57,345 bases of DNA from CANKBT01 sp038235705 (GCA_038235705.1 JBBSTR010000007.1:1-57345), one strand, 5' to 3'. Positions 8,798 to 17,538 are shown, counted from the stretch's first letter. Notes: a model not told the origin generated them from the letters alone. Program-made: numbers and translations.

Positions 8798-8821
8798 GCT
8801 GACCCGCTGACGGCCGCTGGC

Positions 8822-8827
8822 TAGGTT
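8822..8827 (+). promoter_or_regulatory. -10 box for leaderless xseA
   Basis: TAGGTT exactly 6 nt before the GTG at 8834. There is no Shine-Dalgarno, and the box follows the stop of the preceding gene by about 25 nt, so xseA appears to have its own promoter. Confidence 0.6.
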
Positions 8828-8833
8828 GGACGG

Positions 8834-10036
8834 GTGCCTCCCGCCCCCAGCAGCGCCGAGCAGCCGCTGCCCGTGCGCCAGGTCGCACGTCTCATCTCGG
8901 ACTGGGTCGCGAGGCTCGGCCGGGTGTGGGTCGAGGGTCAGGTGACCCAGCTCAGCGTCCGCGCCGGCACGTCGTTCCTGACGCTGCGCGACCCGGTGGC
9001 TGACGTCAGCGTGTCGGTGACCTGTCGACGCAGCGTGCTCGACGCGGCGGTGCCACCACTGGTCGAGGGTGCGCGGGTGGTCGTGCACGCCAAGCCCGAG
9101 CTGTGGCTGGCTCGCGGCTCCCTGAGCCTGGTGGCCACCGAGATCCGGCCGGTCGGGGTAGGCGAGCTGCTGGCTCGGGTGGAACGGCTCAAGGTGCTCA
9201 TGGCGTCCGAGGGCCTGTTCGACGTCGACCGCAAGCGCGTGCTGCCGTTCCTGCCGGCCGCCGTGGGGCTGATCACCGGCCGGGCCTCGGCCGCCGAGCG
9301 CGACGTGCTCGAGAACGCCCGCCGCCGATGGCCCGCGGTGCGCTTCGACGTGCGACCGGTCGCCGTCCAGGGGCACCTGTGCGTGCCTCAAGTCGTCGCC
9401 GCGCTGCAGCAGCTCGACACGGCCCGCGACGTCCAGGTGATCGTGCTGGCACGCGGCGGCGGGAGCGTCGAGGACCTGCTGCCGTGGTCAGACGAGGCGC
9501 TGTGCCGGGCGGTCTCCGCCTGCCGCACGCCGGTGGTCTCCGCCATCGGGCACGAGCCAGACCATCCGCTCGTGGACCTGGTCGCCGACGTCCGCTGCTC
9601 CACGCCGACCGACGCGGGCAAGCGCGTGGTGCCCGACCACGCCGAGGAGCTTGCGCGGGTGCTGACCCTGCGCGACCGCGCACGGCGCGTCGTCGTCGGC
9701 CAGCTGCACCGGGAGCGAGCCGGCCTGCTCGCCGCCCGCAGCCGACCCGTGATCGCTGACCCGCACGTGCTGGTGTCCCGCCGCCTGGAGGCGGTGCTGG
9801 TGCTGCGGGAGCGCAGCCGCCGGTGCGCCACGACCCGGCACGACACCGCCGCCCGCGAGCTGGAGCAGACCCACGCGCGCCTGCGGGCCCTGTCCCCGCA
9901 GGCCACGCTCGACCGCGGTTACGCCGTCGTGCAGGACGCGTCCGGCGCCGTCGTCCGGGACGCCGGGACGGTGCCCGTCGGGAGCGCGCTCCGCGTGCGC
10001 GTCGCTTCGGGCGAGCTGGCGGTGACAGCCCGGTGA
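8834..10036 (+). CDS. xseA: Exodeoxyribonuclease VII large subunit
   Basis: The catalytic subunit of exonuclease VII, which degrades single-stranded DNA from both ends in repair. The 400-residue product has an N-terminal OB-fold (VWVEGQVTQLSVRAGTSFLTLRD), the central nuclease domain (LPAAVGLITGRASAAERDV; VIVLARGGGSVEDLLPW; VVSAIGHEPDHPLVDLVADVR) and a helical C-terminus ending LDRGYAVVQD. It is somewhat shorter than the E. coli protein. The GTG start is set by a TAGGTT box 6 nt upstream. The stop overlaps the xseB start by 4 nt. Confidence 0.96.
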   Translation: MPPAPSSAEQPLPVRQVARLISDWVARLGRVWVEGQVTQLSVRAGTSFLTLRDPVADVSVSVTCRRSVLDAAVPPLVEGARVVVHAKPELWLARGSLSLVATEIRPVGVGELLARVERLKVLMASEGLFDVDRKRVLPFLPAAVGLITGRASAAERDVLENARRRWPAVRFDVRPVAVQGHLCVPQVVAALQQLDTARDVQVIVLARGGGSVEDLLPWSDEALCRAVSACRTPVVSAIGHEPDHPLVDLVADVRCSTPTDAGKRVVPDHAEELARVLTLRDRARRVVVGQLHRERAGLLAARSRPVIADPHVLVSRRLEAVLVLRERSRRCATTRHDTAARELEQTHARLRALSPQATLDRGYAVVQDASGAVVRDAGTVPVGSALRVRVASGELAVTAR

Positions 10037-10254
10037 GCAGCATCCGGACGGGCGAGGAGCCGACCTACGAGCAGGCCCGCGACGAGCTGGTCGAGGTCGT
10101 CCGGACGCTCGAGGCCGGTGGCACCAGCCTGGAGGAGTCGCTCACGCTCTGGGAACGCGGCGAGCAGCTCGCCCGGACCTGCCAGCGGCTGCTGGACGGT
10201 GCCCAAGAGCGTCTGGACGCAGCGCAGCGCGACCCCGCCAAGGCGGACGACTGA
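10033..10254 (+). CDS. xseB: Exodeoxyribonuclease VII small subunit
   Basis: A 73-residue small subunit that binds the C-terminal helices of XseA. Motif pattern YEQARDELVEVVRTLEAG, SLEESLTLWERGEQLAR and CQRLLDGAQERLD is typical. The GTG start sits in GTGA, overlapping the xseA stop, which indicates translational coupling. The stop codon lies inside a palindrome shared with the convergent DUF4245 gene. Confidence 0.95.
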   Translation: MSSIRTGEEPTYEQARDELVEVVRTLEAGGTSLEESLTLWERGEQLARTCQRLLDGAQERLDAAQRDPAKADD

Positions 10255-10266
10255 CCCAGGGGTCAG
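10251..10266. terminator. Palindrome spanning two convergent stop codons
   Basis: CTGACCC and GGGTCAG separated by two bases. The TGA of xseB and the TGA of the DUF4245 gene (minus strand) both lie inside the arms. It may act as a small bidirectional hairpin, although the two-base loop would force the innermost pair open. Confidence 0.4.
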
Positions 10267-10811
10267 GGCTTGACGGTCGCGGCGACGGTCTCGATCTCGG
10301 ACAGCGTGGTGTCCTCCCGGACCCCGCCGACGGCGATCGTGCGGTTGCCGACCTGGCGCACGAGCGTGGTCGCGTCGCCGTCGTTCTGCCACTGCTGCCA
10401 CGTGGTCCCGTCGACCTGGATGGTTCCGACCTGCTGGCCGTCACCCGTGATCGTCGGCAGGAAGTCCTTCGCGCCGAACGAGCCCGCGTACTCCAGGTAG
10501 TGCCCGGTCGGTGTGTTCCAGCCGATCCTCAACCCGTCCGGACCGGGATCGACCGCGTTGGCGACCCAGCCCTGCGGCAGGGTGCCCGGCACGGGGATGC
10601 CCGGAGACTGACGCTGCAGGTCAGCGATGGGTCCGGCGGTGTCCTGCGCCCGGACGGTTGCCGTGTCGCTGCTGGGTGGCTGGGCCAGGAACCACACCGG
10701 CACCACGATCAGCATGACCAGCCCGAGCGAACGGATCATGTCTCCGACCGTCTCGCGGCCCCGCTTGCGCTTGGGCGCCTCACGGGGCGGCGTCGCGGTC
10801 TCGGTGGCCAT
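10263..10811 (-). CDS. DUF4245 membrane-anchored protein
   Basis: A 182-residue protein with a basic cytosolic N-terminus (PKRKRGRETVGDM), one membrane segment (residues ~27-45, LGLVMLIVVPVWFLA) and an extracytoplasmic domain of ~135 residues (LPQGWVANAV, IGWNTPTGHYLEYAGS, WQQWQNDGDATTLVRQVG). This matches the actinobacterial DUF4245 family, often found next to xseB and glpX. The function is unknown. The ATG follows GGGGA. Confidence 0.85.
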   Translation of the reverse strand: MATETATPPREAPKRKRGRETVGDMIRSLGLVMLIVVPVWFLAQPPSSDTATVRAQDTAGPIADLQRQSPGIPVPGTLPQGWVANAVDPGPDGLRIGWNTPTGHYLEYAGSFGAKDFLPTITGDGQQVGTIQVDGTTWQQWQNDGDATTLVRQVGNRTIAVGGVREDTTLSEIETVAATVKP

Positions 10812-10881
10812 GTCCCCAGTGTCGCCGATCAGCGCCGAGCCAGCGCGGCGGGGCCCTGACCTCGCGCCCGCTGCGGTGGTT

Positions 10882-11496
10882 TCACGACTCTGCCCAGGGA
10901 ACCCGCCGGTGGCTCGTCACCGTGCCCACCGTGGCCCACTCGTTCGCCCCGAGCCGTGACACCGGCTTCATGCGCTGTATCGACGGGCGGCCGTCCTCCA
11001 GCACCTGCTCATCGACGGCGAACCAGGTAACCCGGCCGAACACGACGGTCGCGTCCCCGTGCTCACCCGTGCCGAAGCTGCGGCTGCCGGCATAGACGCA
11101 CTCGAGGTTGACCGGCGACTCCGCCACCCTCGACGCCGACACCGTCCGGCTCTGCTCCCGGGTCAGCCCGACCGCGTCGAACTCACTGATGTCCGGCGGG
11201 TAGTCGGTGCCGGTCGCGTTGACCTTCGGCAGCAGGCTCTCGGTGCAGAGGGCGACGACGAACTCACGGGTCGCCAGCACGTTGCGCAGCGAGTCCTTGG
11301 TGCCGACCGAGGTGAACTGCACGATCGGTGGCTGCACGCTAGCGACCGTGAAGAAGGAGTGCGGGGCGAGGTTGTGGACGCCGTCAGCGGACACGGTCGA
11401 GACCCAGGCGATCGGTCGGGGGACGACCACGCTGGTCAGCAGGGAGTAGGTGGCGGCCTTCTCGAGAAGGTCGGCGTCGTGTTCGCGGCGAGGCAC
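10882..11496 (-). CDS. Flavin reductase-like / FMN-binding split-barrel protein
   Basis: A 204-residue protein whose first half matches the flavin reductase-like fold: RPIAWVSTVSADGVHNLAPHSFFTVASVQPPIVQFTSVG, followed by KDSLRNVLATREFVVALC. Such proteins bind FMN and either reduce flavin with NAD(P)H or serve as redox partners; the actual substrate cannot be read from sequence. I chose the GTG at 11496 (VPRREHDADLLEKA) because TAGACT lies 5 nt upstream; a longer TTG start at 11520 is less likely. Divergent from the molybdate cluster. Confidence 0.8.
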   Translation of the reverse strand: MPRREHDADLLEKAATYSLLTSVVVPRPIAWVSTVSADGVHNLAPHSFFTVASVQPPIVQFTSVGTKDSLRNVLATREFVVALCTESLLPKVNATGTDYPPDISEFDAVGLTREQSRTVSASRVAESPVNLECVYAGSRSFGTGEHGDATVVFGRVTWFAVDEQVLEDGRPSIQRMKPVSRLGANEWATVGTVTSHRRVPWAES

Positions 11497-11501
11497 ACCA
11501 C

Positions 11502-11507
11502 AGTCTA
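11502..11507 (-). promoter_or_regulatory. -10 box for the flavin reductase-like gene
   Basis: TAGACT on the minus strand, 5 nt before the GTG at 11496. It lies back to back with the molbindin promoter, 33 nt away, so the two genes share a short control region. Confidence 0.45.
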
Positions 11508-11540
11508 GGTCGAGACGCAATTGCGGCTCAGAAAGTGGAC

Positions 11541-11546
11541 TATGGT
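11541..11546 (+). promoter_or_regulatory. -10 box for leaderless molbindin gene
   Basis: TATGGT exactly 6 nt before the GTG at 11553. This favours 11553 over the in-frame GTG at 11535, which would put the box inside the coding region. Confidence 0.55.
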
Positions 11547-11552
11547 CCGCAG

Positions 11553-11939
11553 GTGCACCTCTATCGCCTCTCTGCCGCCGCAGAACTGCTTGCGGTCAGC
11601 CCCGACACGGTGCGTCGGTGGGCCGACGCAGGACGCCTCGCCACGACCGAGGACGACGAGGGACGTCGCGCTGTCGACGGGGTCGAGCTGGCTGCCTTCG
11701 CCGTGCGCACGGCAGGCGAGCCCGACGCGCCGCACCCCAGCTCGGCCCGCAACCGGTTCGCCGGGATCGTCACCCGGGTGGTCCGCGGCGACGTCGTCAG
11801 CCAGGTCGAGGTGCAGTCCGGGCCGCACCGGCTCGTGTCGCTGATCAGCACCGAAGCCGTCGACGAGCTGGGGCTGGTCCCCGGCGCTCCTGCCACCGCC
11901 ACCGTCAAGTCCACCAATGTCGTCATCGAGACGCCGTGA
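11553..11939 (+). CDS. Molybdenum-binding regulator: MerR-type HTH plus TOBE domain
   Basis: A 128-residue protein with an excisionase/MerR-like DNA-binding domain (LYRLSAAAELLAVSPDTVRRWADAG, residues ~3-27) and a C-terminal molbindin TOBE domain (NRFAGIVTRVVRGDVVSQVEVQSG...LGLVPGAPATATVKSTNVVIE). It probably senses molybdate or tungstate and controls the downstream transporter. The stop overlaps the modA start by 3 nt, so it is the first gene of the mod operon and is likely autoregulated. Confidence 0.88.
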   Translation: MHLYRLSAAAELLAVSPDTVRRWADAGRLATTEDDEGRRAVDGVELAAFAVRTAGEPDAPHPSSARNRFAGIVTRVVRGDVVSQVEVQSGPHRLVSLISTEAVDELGLVPGAPATATVKSTNVVIETP

Positions 11940-12718
11940 ACCCCGCAGCACGCGCCTCTCTCGGCCTGCTGCTGCTCACCACCGCGGCCTGCGGGAGCAG
12001 CGCTGCGCCCTCGACCGACCCGGCCGCGGCGCCGCCGACCGATCCGGCCTCCAGCGACCTGACGGTCTTCGCGGCTGCGTCGTTGACCGAGTCCTTCACC
12101 GAGCTCGGCAAGGACTACGAGAAAGCGCACCCTGGCGCGAAAGTGACCTTCTCCTTCGCCGGCTCGCAGGCTCTCGTGCAGCAGGTGCAGCAGGGTGCCC
12201 CGGCCGACGTCGTCGCGCTCGCGAACGCCAAGACCGGCAAGGAACTCGCCGCTGAGCTCAGCGGCGCGCCGCAGACCTTCGCCAAGAACCGGCTCGCGAT
12301 CGTCACCGAGCAGGGCAACCCCCTGGGCATCACGACCCTCGCGGAACTTGCCGACCCCTCGTACAAGGTGGTCCTGGCCGCCCCCGCGGTGCCGGTCGGA
12401 ATGGCCTCCGCCGAGGCGCTGAACAGGGCCGGCGTCGCCGTGAAGCCGGTCTCCCAGGAGCAGGACGTCAAGGCCGTCCTGCAGAAGGTCCGGCTCGGTG
12501 AGGCCGACGCCGGGATCGTCTACGTCACCGACGTCAAGGCGGCCGGCGCCGACGTCAGCGGCACCGGTCTGCCCGGAATCACGAACACCTACCCGATCGG
12601 TGTCGTGAACAGGTCCGGGCACCCGGAGGCCGCGTCGGCCTTCGTGAACTTCGTGCTGTCGCCGGACGGGCAGGCGGTGCTGGCGCGCTACGGCTTCCTC
12701 GGTCCCGACGCGACGTGA
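11936..12718 (+). CDS. modA: Molybdate ABC transporter substrate-binding lipoprotein
   Basis: A 260-residue periplasmic-binding-type lipoprotein with a short signal and a lipobox around Cys19 (LLLTTAACGSS), then a Thr/Pro/Ala linker. The ModA fold is clear: LTVFAAASLTESFTELGKDY, FSFAGSQALVQQVQQGAPADV, FAKNRLAIVTEQGNP and GEADAGIVYVTD. It captures molybdate at the outer face and passes it to ModBC. GTG start overlapping the molbindin stop; its own stop overlaps modB by 4 nt. Confidence 0.95.
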   Translation: MNPAARASLGLLLLTTAACGSSAAPSTDPAAAPPTDPASSDLTVFAAASLTESFTELGKDYEKAHPGAKVTFSFAGSQALVQQVQQGAPADVVALANAKTGKELAAELSGAPQTFAKNRLAIVTEQGNPLGITTLAELADPSYKVVLAAPAVPVGMASAEALNRAGVAVKPVSQEQDVKAVLQKVRLGEADAGIVYVTDVKAAGADVSGTGLPGITNTYPIGVVNRSGHPEAASAFVNFVLSPDGQAVLARYGFLGPDAT

Positions 12719-13506
12719 TCGCGCCCCCGGCGTCACGTCCGCGCACGCCGGTCTCGCTGGCCCTGCCGGGGCTGCTCGCGATCAGCCTGCTCGTCCTTCC
12801 GCTGATCGGGCTGCTCTCCCGGACGCCCTGGTCCGACCTCCCGCACCTGCTCTCCCGCGAACCCGTGCGCGAAGCGCTCTGGCTCTCGTTGCGCACCTCG
12901 CTGGCTGCGCTCGCGCTGTCGATCGTGCTCGGGGTCCCGCTGGCCTGGCTGCTCGCCCGGACGACGCTGCCGGGCCGGACCGTCGTCCGCGCGCTGGTGA
13001 CGGTCCCGCTCGTGCTCCCGCCGGTCGTCGGCGGCGTCGCCCTGCTGCTGGCCTTCGGTCGGCGCGGCTTGTTCGGGCCGCTGCTGGAGGCCACCGGCAC
13101 GACCCCTGCCTTCACGATCTACGGCGTCATCCTCGCGCAGACTTTCGTCGCCCTGCCTTTCCTGGTGCTCACGGTGGAGGGTGCGCTCGCCGGGCTCGAC
13201 CCCCGTCACGAGCAGACCGCCGCGACCCTCGGGGCCGGCCCGGTGCGGGTCTTCCTCACTGTGACGCTGCCGATGGTCGGGCCGTCGGTAGCCGCCGGCG
13301 CGGGACTCGCGTGGGCCCGCGCCCTCGGTGAGTTCGGCGCCACCATCACCTTCGCCGGGAGCCTGCCGGGCACGACGCAGACCCTGCCGCTCGCGGTCTA
13401 CCAGCTGCTGATCGACGATCCGCCCGCGGCCTACGCGCTGTCGGCCGTGCTGCTCGCTGTCAGCCTCACCCTCGTGCTCGCCCTGCGCGCGCGGTTGCCC
13501 CGGTGA
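12715..13506 (+). CDS. modB: Molybdate ABC transporter permease
   Basis: A 263-residue inner-membrane permease with about six transmembrane helices. The ABC-interaction loop is EQTAATLGAGPVRVFLTVTLPMVGPSVAAGAGLAWARALGEFGAT (residues ~163-207), including the conserved EAA-type Gly. The protein forms the channel with ModC on the cytosolic side. The GTG start is in GTGA, overlapping the modA stop. Confidence 0.95.
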   Translation: MIAPPASRPRTPVSLALPGLLAISLLVLPLIGLLSRTPWSDLPHLLSREPVREALWLSLRTSLAALALSIVLGVPLAWLLARTTLPGRTVVRALVTVPLVLPPVVGGVALLLAFGRRGLFGPLLEATGTTPAFTIYGVILAQTFVALPFLVLTVEGALAGLDPRHEQTAATLGAGPVRVFLTVTLPMVGPSVAAGAGLAWARALGEFGATITFAGSLPGTTQTLPLAVYQLLIDDPPAAYALSAVLLAVSLTLVLALRARLPR

Positions 13507-14534
13507 GAGCCGACCTGGTGGTGACGGCGGGCTCCTTCAGCGTGACGGCCCGGCTCTCCGGGGTCCCCGGTGAGGTGATCGCGCTCGTCGGTCCGAACGG
13601 GGCCGGCAAGTCGACGCTGCTGCGCGGTCTCGCCGGCCTCGCACCCGCCCGGGGCACTATCGAGGTAGACGGACACGAGCTGTCCCGGCAGCCGCCGGAG
13701 GCGCGCGGCATCGGCTGGGTGCCCCAGGCCGGGCTGCTGTTCCCGCACCTTTCTGCGCTCGACAACACCGCGTACGGGCTGCGGGCCCGCGGTGCGAGCC
13801 GAACGCGCGCCCGGCAGCAGGCACAACAGTGGCTGGACCGGCTCGCGGTCGGCCACCTCGCCGACCGTCGTCCCGCGCAGCTGTCCGGCGGTCAGGCGCA
13901 GCGGGTCGCGCTGGCTCGGGCGCTGGTCGGTGACCCCGCGCTCGTGCTGCTCGACGAACCGCTCGGTGCGCTCGACGCCAGCACCCGTGACGACGTACGA
14001 CGCACGCTGCGCGCCGTCCTCACCGCCAGCCGCGCCACCGCGATCGTCGTCACCCACGACCCGGTCGACGCGGTCGCGCTCGCCGACCGGATGCTCGTGC
14101 TCGAGGCCGGTCGGCAGCTGCAGCTCGGCTCCGTCGCCGAGGTCACCGCCGCGCCACGCTCCCCCTGGGTCGCCGAGCTGCTCGGGCAGAACGCCTGGCG
14201 GGGCACGACGAGCCCGGACGGGCTGACGGTCACCGACGGCGGCGTCGTCCACGCCGCCGACCCGCTGACCCCGGGCGTCCCGGCCCTTGCGCTCGCCTGG
14301 CCCGGTGCGGTGGCCTTGCACCGTGAGCCGCCGACCGGCAGCCCTCGCAACGTGCTCGTCGGCGAGGTCGTCGAGGCCAGCGCGCTGGGCAGCCGGGTCA
14401 GGGTGCGGGTGGCCAGCACCCCCGCCGTCACCGCGGAGGTCACCGCCGCGGCCGCGGCTGAGCTACGCCTGGCCGACGGTGGTCCCGTCTGGGCGACGTT
14501 CAAAGCGACCGAGGTCCGGCTGGTCGCGCTGTGA
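13503..14534 (+). CDS. modC: Molybdate ABC transporter ATP-binding protein
   Basis: A 343-residue ATPase. Walker A is GPNGAGKST (residues ~30-38), the Q-loop WVPQAG, the signature LSGGQAQRVALARAL, Walker B LVLLDEP and the switch His in VVTHDP. A C-terminal TOBE domain occupies residues ~275-343 (VLVGEVVEASALGSRVRVRV), the usual site of molybdate-dependent inhibition. GTG start overlapping the modB stop. Last gene of the four-gene operon. Confidence 0.96.
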   Translation: MRADLVVTAGSFSVTARLSGVPGEVIALVGPNGAGKSTLLRGLAGLAPARGTIEVDGHELSRQPPEARGIGWVPQAGLLFPHLSALDNTAYGLRARGASRTRARQQAQQWLDRLAVGHLADRRPAQLSGGQAQRVALARALVGDPALVLLDEPLGALDASTRDDVRRTLRAVLTASRATAIVVTHDPVDAVALADRMLVLEAGRQLQLGSVAEVTAAPRSPWVAELLGQNAWRGTTSPDGLTVTDGGVVHAADPLTPGVPALALAWPGAVALHREPPTGSPRNVLVGEVVEASALGSRVRVRVASTPAVTAEVTAAAAAELRLADGGPVWATFKATEVRLVAL

Positions 14535-14607
14535 GGCACGGACGGACAGTCCCGAGTACGGCCGCTGACGCCCTGCCCCAGGCCGCCGCACGACCCTCAC
14601 CGACCGA

Positions 14608-14613
14608 TAGTGT
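14608..14613 (+). promoter_or_regulatory. -10 box for leaderless glpX
   Basis: TAGTGT exactly 6 nt before the glpX ATG, with no Shine-Dalgarno. It gives glpX its own promoter, 73 nt after modC. Confidence 0.6.
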
Positions 14614-14619
14614 CCGTTC

Positions 14620-15639
14620 ATGACTGACCTCTCCGTCCCCCGCGAGGCCCCGGACCGCAACCTCGCGCTCGAGCTGATCCGGGTGACCGAGGCGGCCGCG
14701 ATGGCGGCCGGCCGCTGGGTCGGCCGTGGCGACAAGCTCGGTGGCGACGGCGCGGCGGTGGACGCGATGCGGGAGCTGATCGGAACGGTCAGCATGAGGG
14801 GCGTCGTCGTCATCGGGGAGGGCGAGAAGGACGAGGCCCCGATGCTCTTCAACGGTGAGCAGGTCGGCAACGGAGACGGTCCGGAGTGCGACGTCGCGGT
14901 CGACCCGATCGACGGCACGACGCTGATGGCCAAGGGCATGCCGAACGCCATCGCGGTCATGGCCGTGGCCGAGCGCGGCACGATGTATGACCCCAGCGCC
15001 GTGTTCTACATGGAGAAGCTCGTGACCGGGCCGGAGGCTGCCGGTGTCGTCGACATCATGGCGCCGGCCGGCGACAACGTCCGCGCCGTCGCCAAGGCCA
15101 AGGGCGGCCGGCCGGAGGACGTCACCGTGGTGATCCTGGACCGGCCGCGGCACGAGGACCTGGTGCGCGAGGTGCGCGAGGCAGGTGCCCGGATCCGTTT
15201 CATCTCCGACGGCGACGTGGCCGGCGCCGTCATGGCCTGCAGCGAGGGCTCCGGCGTCGACCTGCTGCTCGGCATCGGCGGCACGCCCGAGGGGATCATC
15301 ACCGCCTGCGCCGTGAAGTGCCTCGGTGGCGTCATCCAGGCGAAGCTGTGGCCGCAGAAGCAGAGCGAGTATCGCAACGCCGCGGCGGCCGGGCTCGACC
15401 TGGACGCGGTGCTGTCCACCGACGACCTGGTGCGCAGCGACAACGTGTTCTTCGTCGCCACCGGGATCACCGACGGCGAGCTGGTCCAGGGTGTCCGCTA
15501 CCGGGCCGGCGGGGCCTCCACCGAGTCTCTGGTGATGCGCAGCAAGTCCGGCACGATCCGTCGGGTGTCCAGCCGGCACAGCCTCGACAAGCTCGCGGCC
15601 TACTCGACGATCGACTTCGAGCACCACAACGAGAAGTAG
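14620..15639 (+). CDS. glpX: Class II fructose-1,6-bisphosphatase
   Basis: A 339-residue metal-dependent, lithium-sensitive-type phosphatase that dephosphorylates fructose 1,6-bisphosphate in gluconeogenesis. Metal-site motifs are GEGEKDEAPML (residues ~67-76) and DPIDGTT (95-101); the substrate region ISDGDVAGAVMA and the GIGGTPEG loop are present. This is the usual actinobacterial gluconeogenic FBPase. The amine oxidase-type gene starts 4 nt after the stop. Confidence 0.97.
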   Translation: MTDLSVPREAPDRNLALELIRVTEAAAMAAGRWVGRGDKLGGDGAAVDAMRELIGTVSMRGVVVIGEGEKDEAPMLFNGEQVGNGDGPECDVAVDPIDGTTLMAKGMPNAIAVMAVAERGTMYDPSAVFYMEKLVTGPEAAGVVDIMAPAGDNVRAVAKAKGGRPEDVTVVILDRPRHEDLVREVREAGARIRFISDGDVAGAVMACSEGSGVDLLLGIGGTPEGIITACAVKCLGGVIQAKLWPQKQSEYRNAAAAGLDLDAVLSTDDLVRSDNVFFVATGITDGELVQGVRYRAGGASTESLVMRSKSGTIRRVSSRHSLDKLAAYSTIDFEHHNEK

Positions 15640-15643
15640 GCGC

Positions 15644-17011
15644 ATGGACGTCGTGGTGGTCGGGGCAGGGCTCGCCGGGCTGTCCTGCGCGTCCCGGCTG
15701 GTCGCCGCCGGCCTCGACGTCGTCGTGCTCGAGGGACGGGACCGGGTCGGCGGGCGGGTCGAGGGCGGGCACACCGCAGACGGCGTCCCGGTCGAGCTGG
15801 GCGGCCAGTGGATCGGGCCGACCCAGCACCGGGTGCGCGCGCTCGCTGCCGAGCTCGGGCTCGAGCTGTTTCCGACGCACGTGCACGGGGACGCGCTGTA
15901 CGACCTCCGGGGACGTCTGAAGCGCACCAGGGACGGCGCGAACCCCCCGCTCGGGGCGGCCGGGCTCGTCGACGTCGCGACCGCCGTGGCGGCCCTGCAC
16001 CGGCTGGCACGACAGGTCGACCCCGCACGCCCGTGGGAGGCCCGGCACGCGGCCCGGACCGATGACCGCACGTTCGCCGACTGGCTCGGGCGACGGCCCA
16101 CCCCCGTCGGCCGGTTGTTCTGGCAGCTGTTCTCCCGCGCCGTGTTCTCCGCCGAGCCCGGCGATCTCTCGCTGCTGCACGTGCTGTTCTACGTCCGCTC
16201 GGCCGGGTCGGTCGAACAGCTCATGGACACCGGGGGCGGGGCGCAGCAGGACCGGGTCGTCGGCGGGTCGGTGCTGCTCGCCGAACGTCTTGCGGAGCGG
16301 CTCGGCGACCGGGTGCGGCTGGGTCACGTCGTCGAGCACGTCGACGTCGGCGACGGGGGCACGGGCCAGGTCGACGGGCACGTGACGGTGCGGTGCCAGG
16401 ACGGGCTCGAGGTGACAGCCGACCGCGCGGTGCTGACGCTGCCGCCCACGCTGGCCGGACGGTTGTCGTACGACCCGCCTCTCCCTGCGCCCCGCGACCA
16501 GCTCACCCAGCGGGTGCCGATGGGTGCGGTGCTCAAGCTGCACGTCGTCTACGACCGGCCGTTCTGGCGCGACGCGGGACTGTCCGGGACCGCCCTGTCG
16601 GACGGCGAGCTGGTGCAGGTGGTGTTCGACAACAGCCCGCCGGACGCCTCCTTCGGGGTGCTGCTCGCCTTCGTCGAGGGCGCCGACGCGGTGTGCTGGG
16701 GACCTCGTCCGGCCGCAGAGCGGCACGCCGCCGTCGTCGCCCGGCTGGTCGAGCTGTTCGGGCCGGAGGCCGCCCGTCCGCGCGAGGTGGTCGAACGGGA
16801 CTGGACCGCTGAACCGCTCTCCCGAGGCTGCTACGGCGGCTACCTGCCGCCCGGGGTGTGGACGTCGTACGGCAAGCACCTGCGCGCCCCGGTCGGACCG
16901 TTGCACTGGGCCGGGGCCGAGCTGGCAACGGTCTGGGCCGGCTACATGGAGGGCGCCGTACGTTCCGGTGAGCAGGTGGCCGGGGAGGTGGTCGTCGCGC
17001 TCAGACGCTGA
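15644..17011 (+). CDS. FAD-dependent amine oxidase-family protein
   Basis: A 455-residue flavoprotein of the monoamine oxidase/protoporphyrinogen oxidase fold. The N-terminus has the Rossmann motif VVVVGAGLAGLSCASRL and the GG doublet RDRVGGRV; the FAD-binding C-terminus is LHWAGAELATVWAGYMEGAVRSGEQVA. Central stretches QWIGPTQHRV and FWRDAGLSG are typical of the amine oxidase group. The natural substrate cannot be told; monoamine or polyamine oxidation is inferred. It starts 4 nt after glpX and probably shares its transcript. Its end overlaps the MMPL remnant by a few bases. Confidence 0.88.
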   Translation: MDVVVVGAGLAGLSCASRLVAAGLDVVVLEGRDRVGGRVEGGHTADGVPVELGGQWIGPTQHRVRALAAELGLELFPTHVHGDALYDLRGRLKRTRDGANPPLGAAGLVDVATAVAALHRLARQVDPARPWEARHAARTDDRTFADWLGRRPTPVGRLFWQLFSRAVFSAEPGDLSLLHVLFYVRSAGSVEQLMDTGGGAQQDRVVGGSVLLAERLAERLGDRVRLGHVVEHVDVGDGGTGQVDGHVTVRCQDGLEVTADRAVLTLPPTLAGRLSYDPPLPAPRDQLTQRVPMGAVLKLHVVYDRPFWRDAGLSGTALSDGELVQVVFDNSPPDASFGVLLAFVEGADAVCWGPRPAAERHAAVVARLVELFGPEAARPREVVERDWTAEPLSRGCYGGYLPPGVWTSYGKHLRAPVGPLHWAGAELATVWAGYMEGAVRSGEQVAGEVVVALRR

Positions 17012-17538
17012 CCGGATCACGCGCCGGTGCGGTCGGGATCTCCTCACTGATCCCGATCCGGGCGTGCAGCCGTCGCAGCGGGGCCGGTGACCACCAGTTC
17101 CCCGTCCGAGCAGGCCCATCAGTGACGGCACCAGGAACGTCCTGACCACGAACGCGTCCAGCAGCACCCCCGTCGCCGTGGCGACCCCGATCTGCTGGAT
17201 GAAGGAGATCGAGCTGCTGGTGTAGCCGAGCAGAGATTGGAACCGGCCGTCCTGAAAGACCATCACCAGGACGCCGAGCGAGGACCCCACCGTGAGTACG
17301 TTCATGACGATGGCCTTCGCGGGCAGCACCACCGAGCCGGTCAACAGCCAGAGCACCACGAAGGTGAGCAGCCCCAGCGCGAGCGGCAGCCGGGCGCGGC
17401 CTGCTGGTCGAGGAACTCGGCCGCCGCACCCCCGACGAGGGCGTCCGGCCGGTCGGCCCAGACCTCCTGCACGACCTCCCGGGCGACCGAGCCCTCGGCG
17501 GGTCCCGAGATGACGAGGTCCATGCGGGAGGTGGTGGC
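17004..17538 (-). pseudogene. Decayed MMPL-family transporter fragment
   Basis: Three reading frames each carry part of the C-terminal half of an MMPL/RND-type transporter. In order: MDLVISGPAEGSVAREVVQEV...VGGAAAEFLDQQ; then RLPLALGLLTFVVLWLLTGSVVLPAKAIVMNVLTVGSSLGVLVMVFQDGR; then, after a frame change, NWWSPAPLRRLHARIGIS. Between LLGYTS and SISFIQQIGVA, a stretch of roughly 75 residues that is normally present, including the STDYGVF motif, is missing. The last shift fits loss of one base in the usual RWNWW codons (observed CGGGGAACTGG). The N-terminal half is absent, cut off by xthA. Confidence 0.85.
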
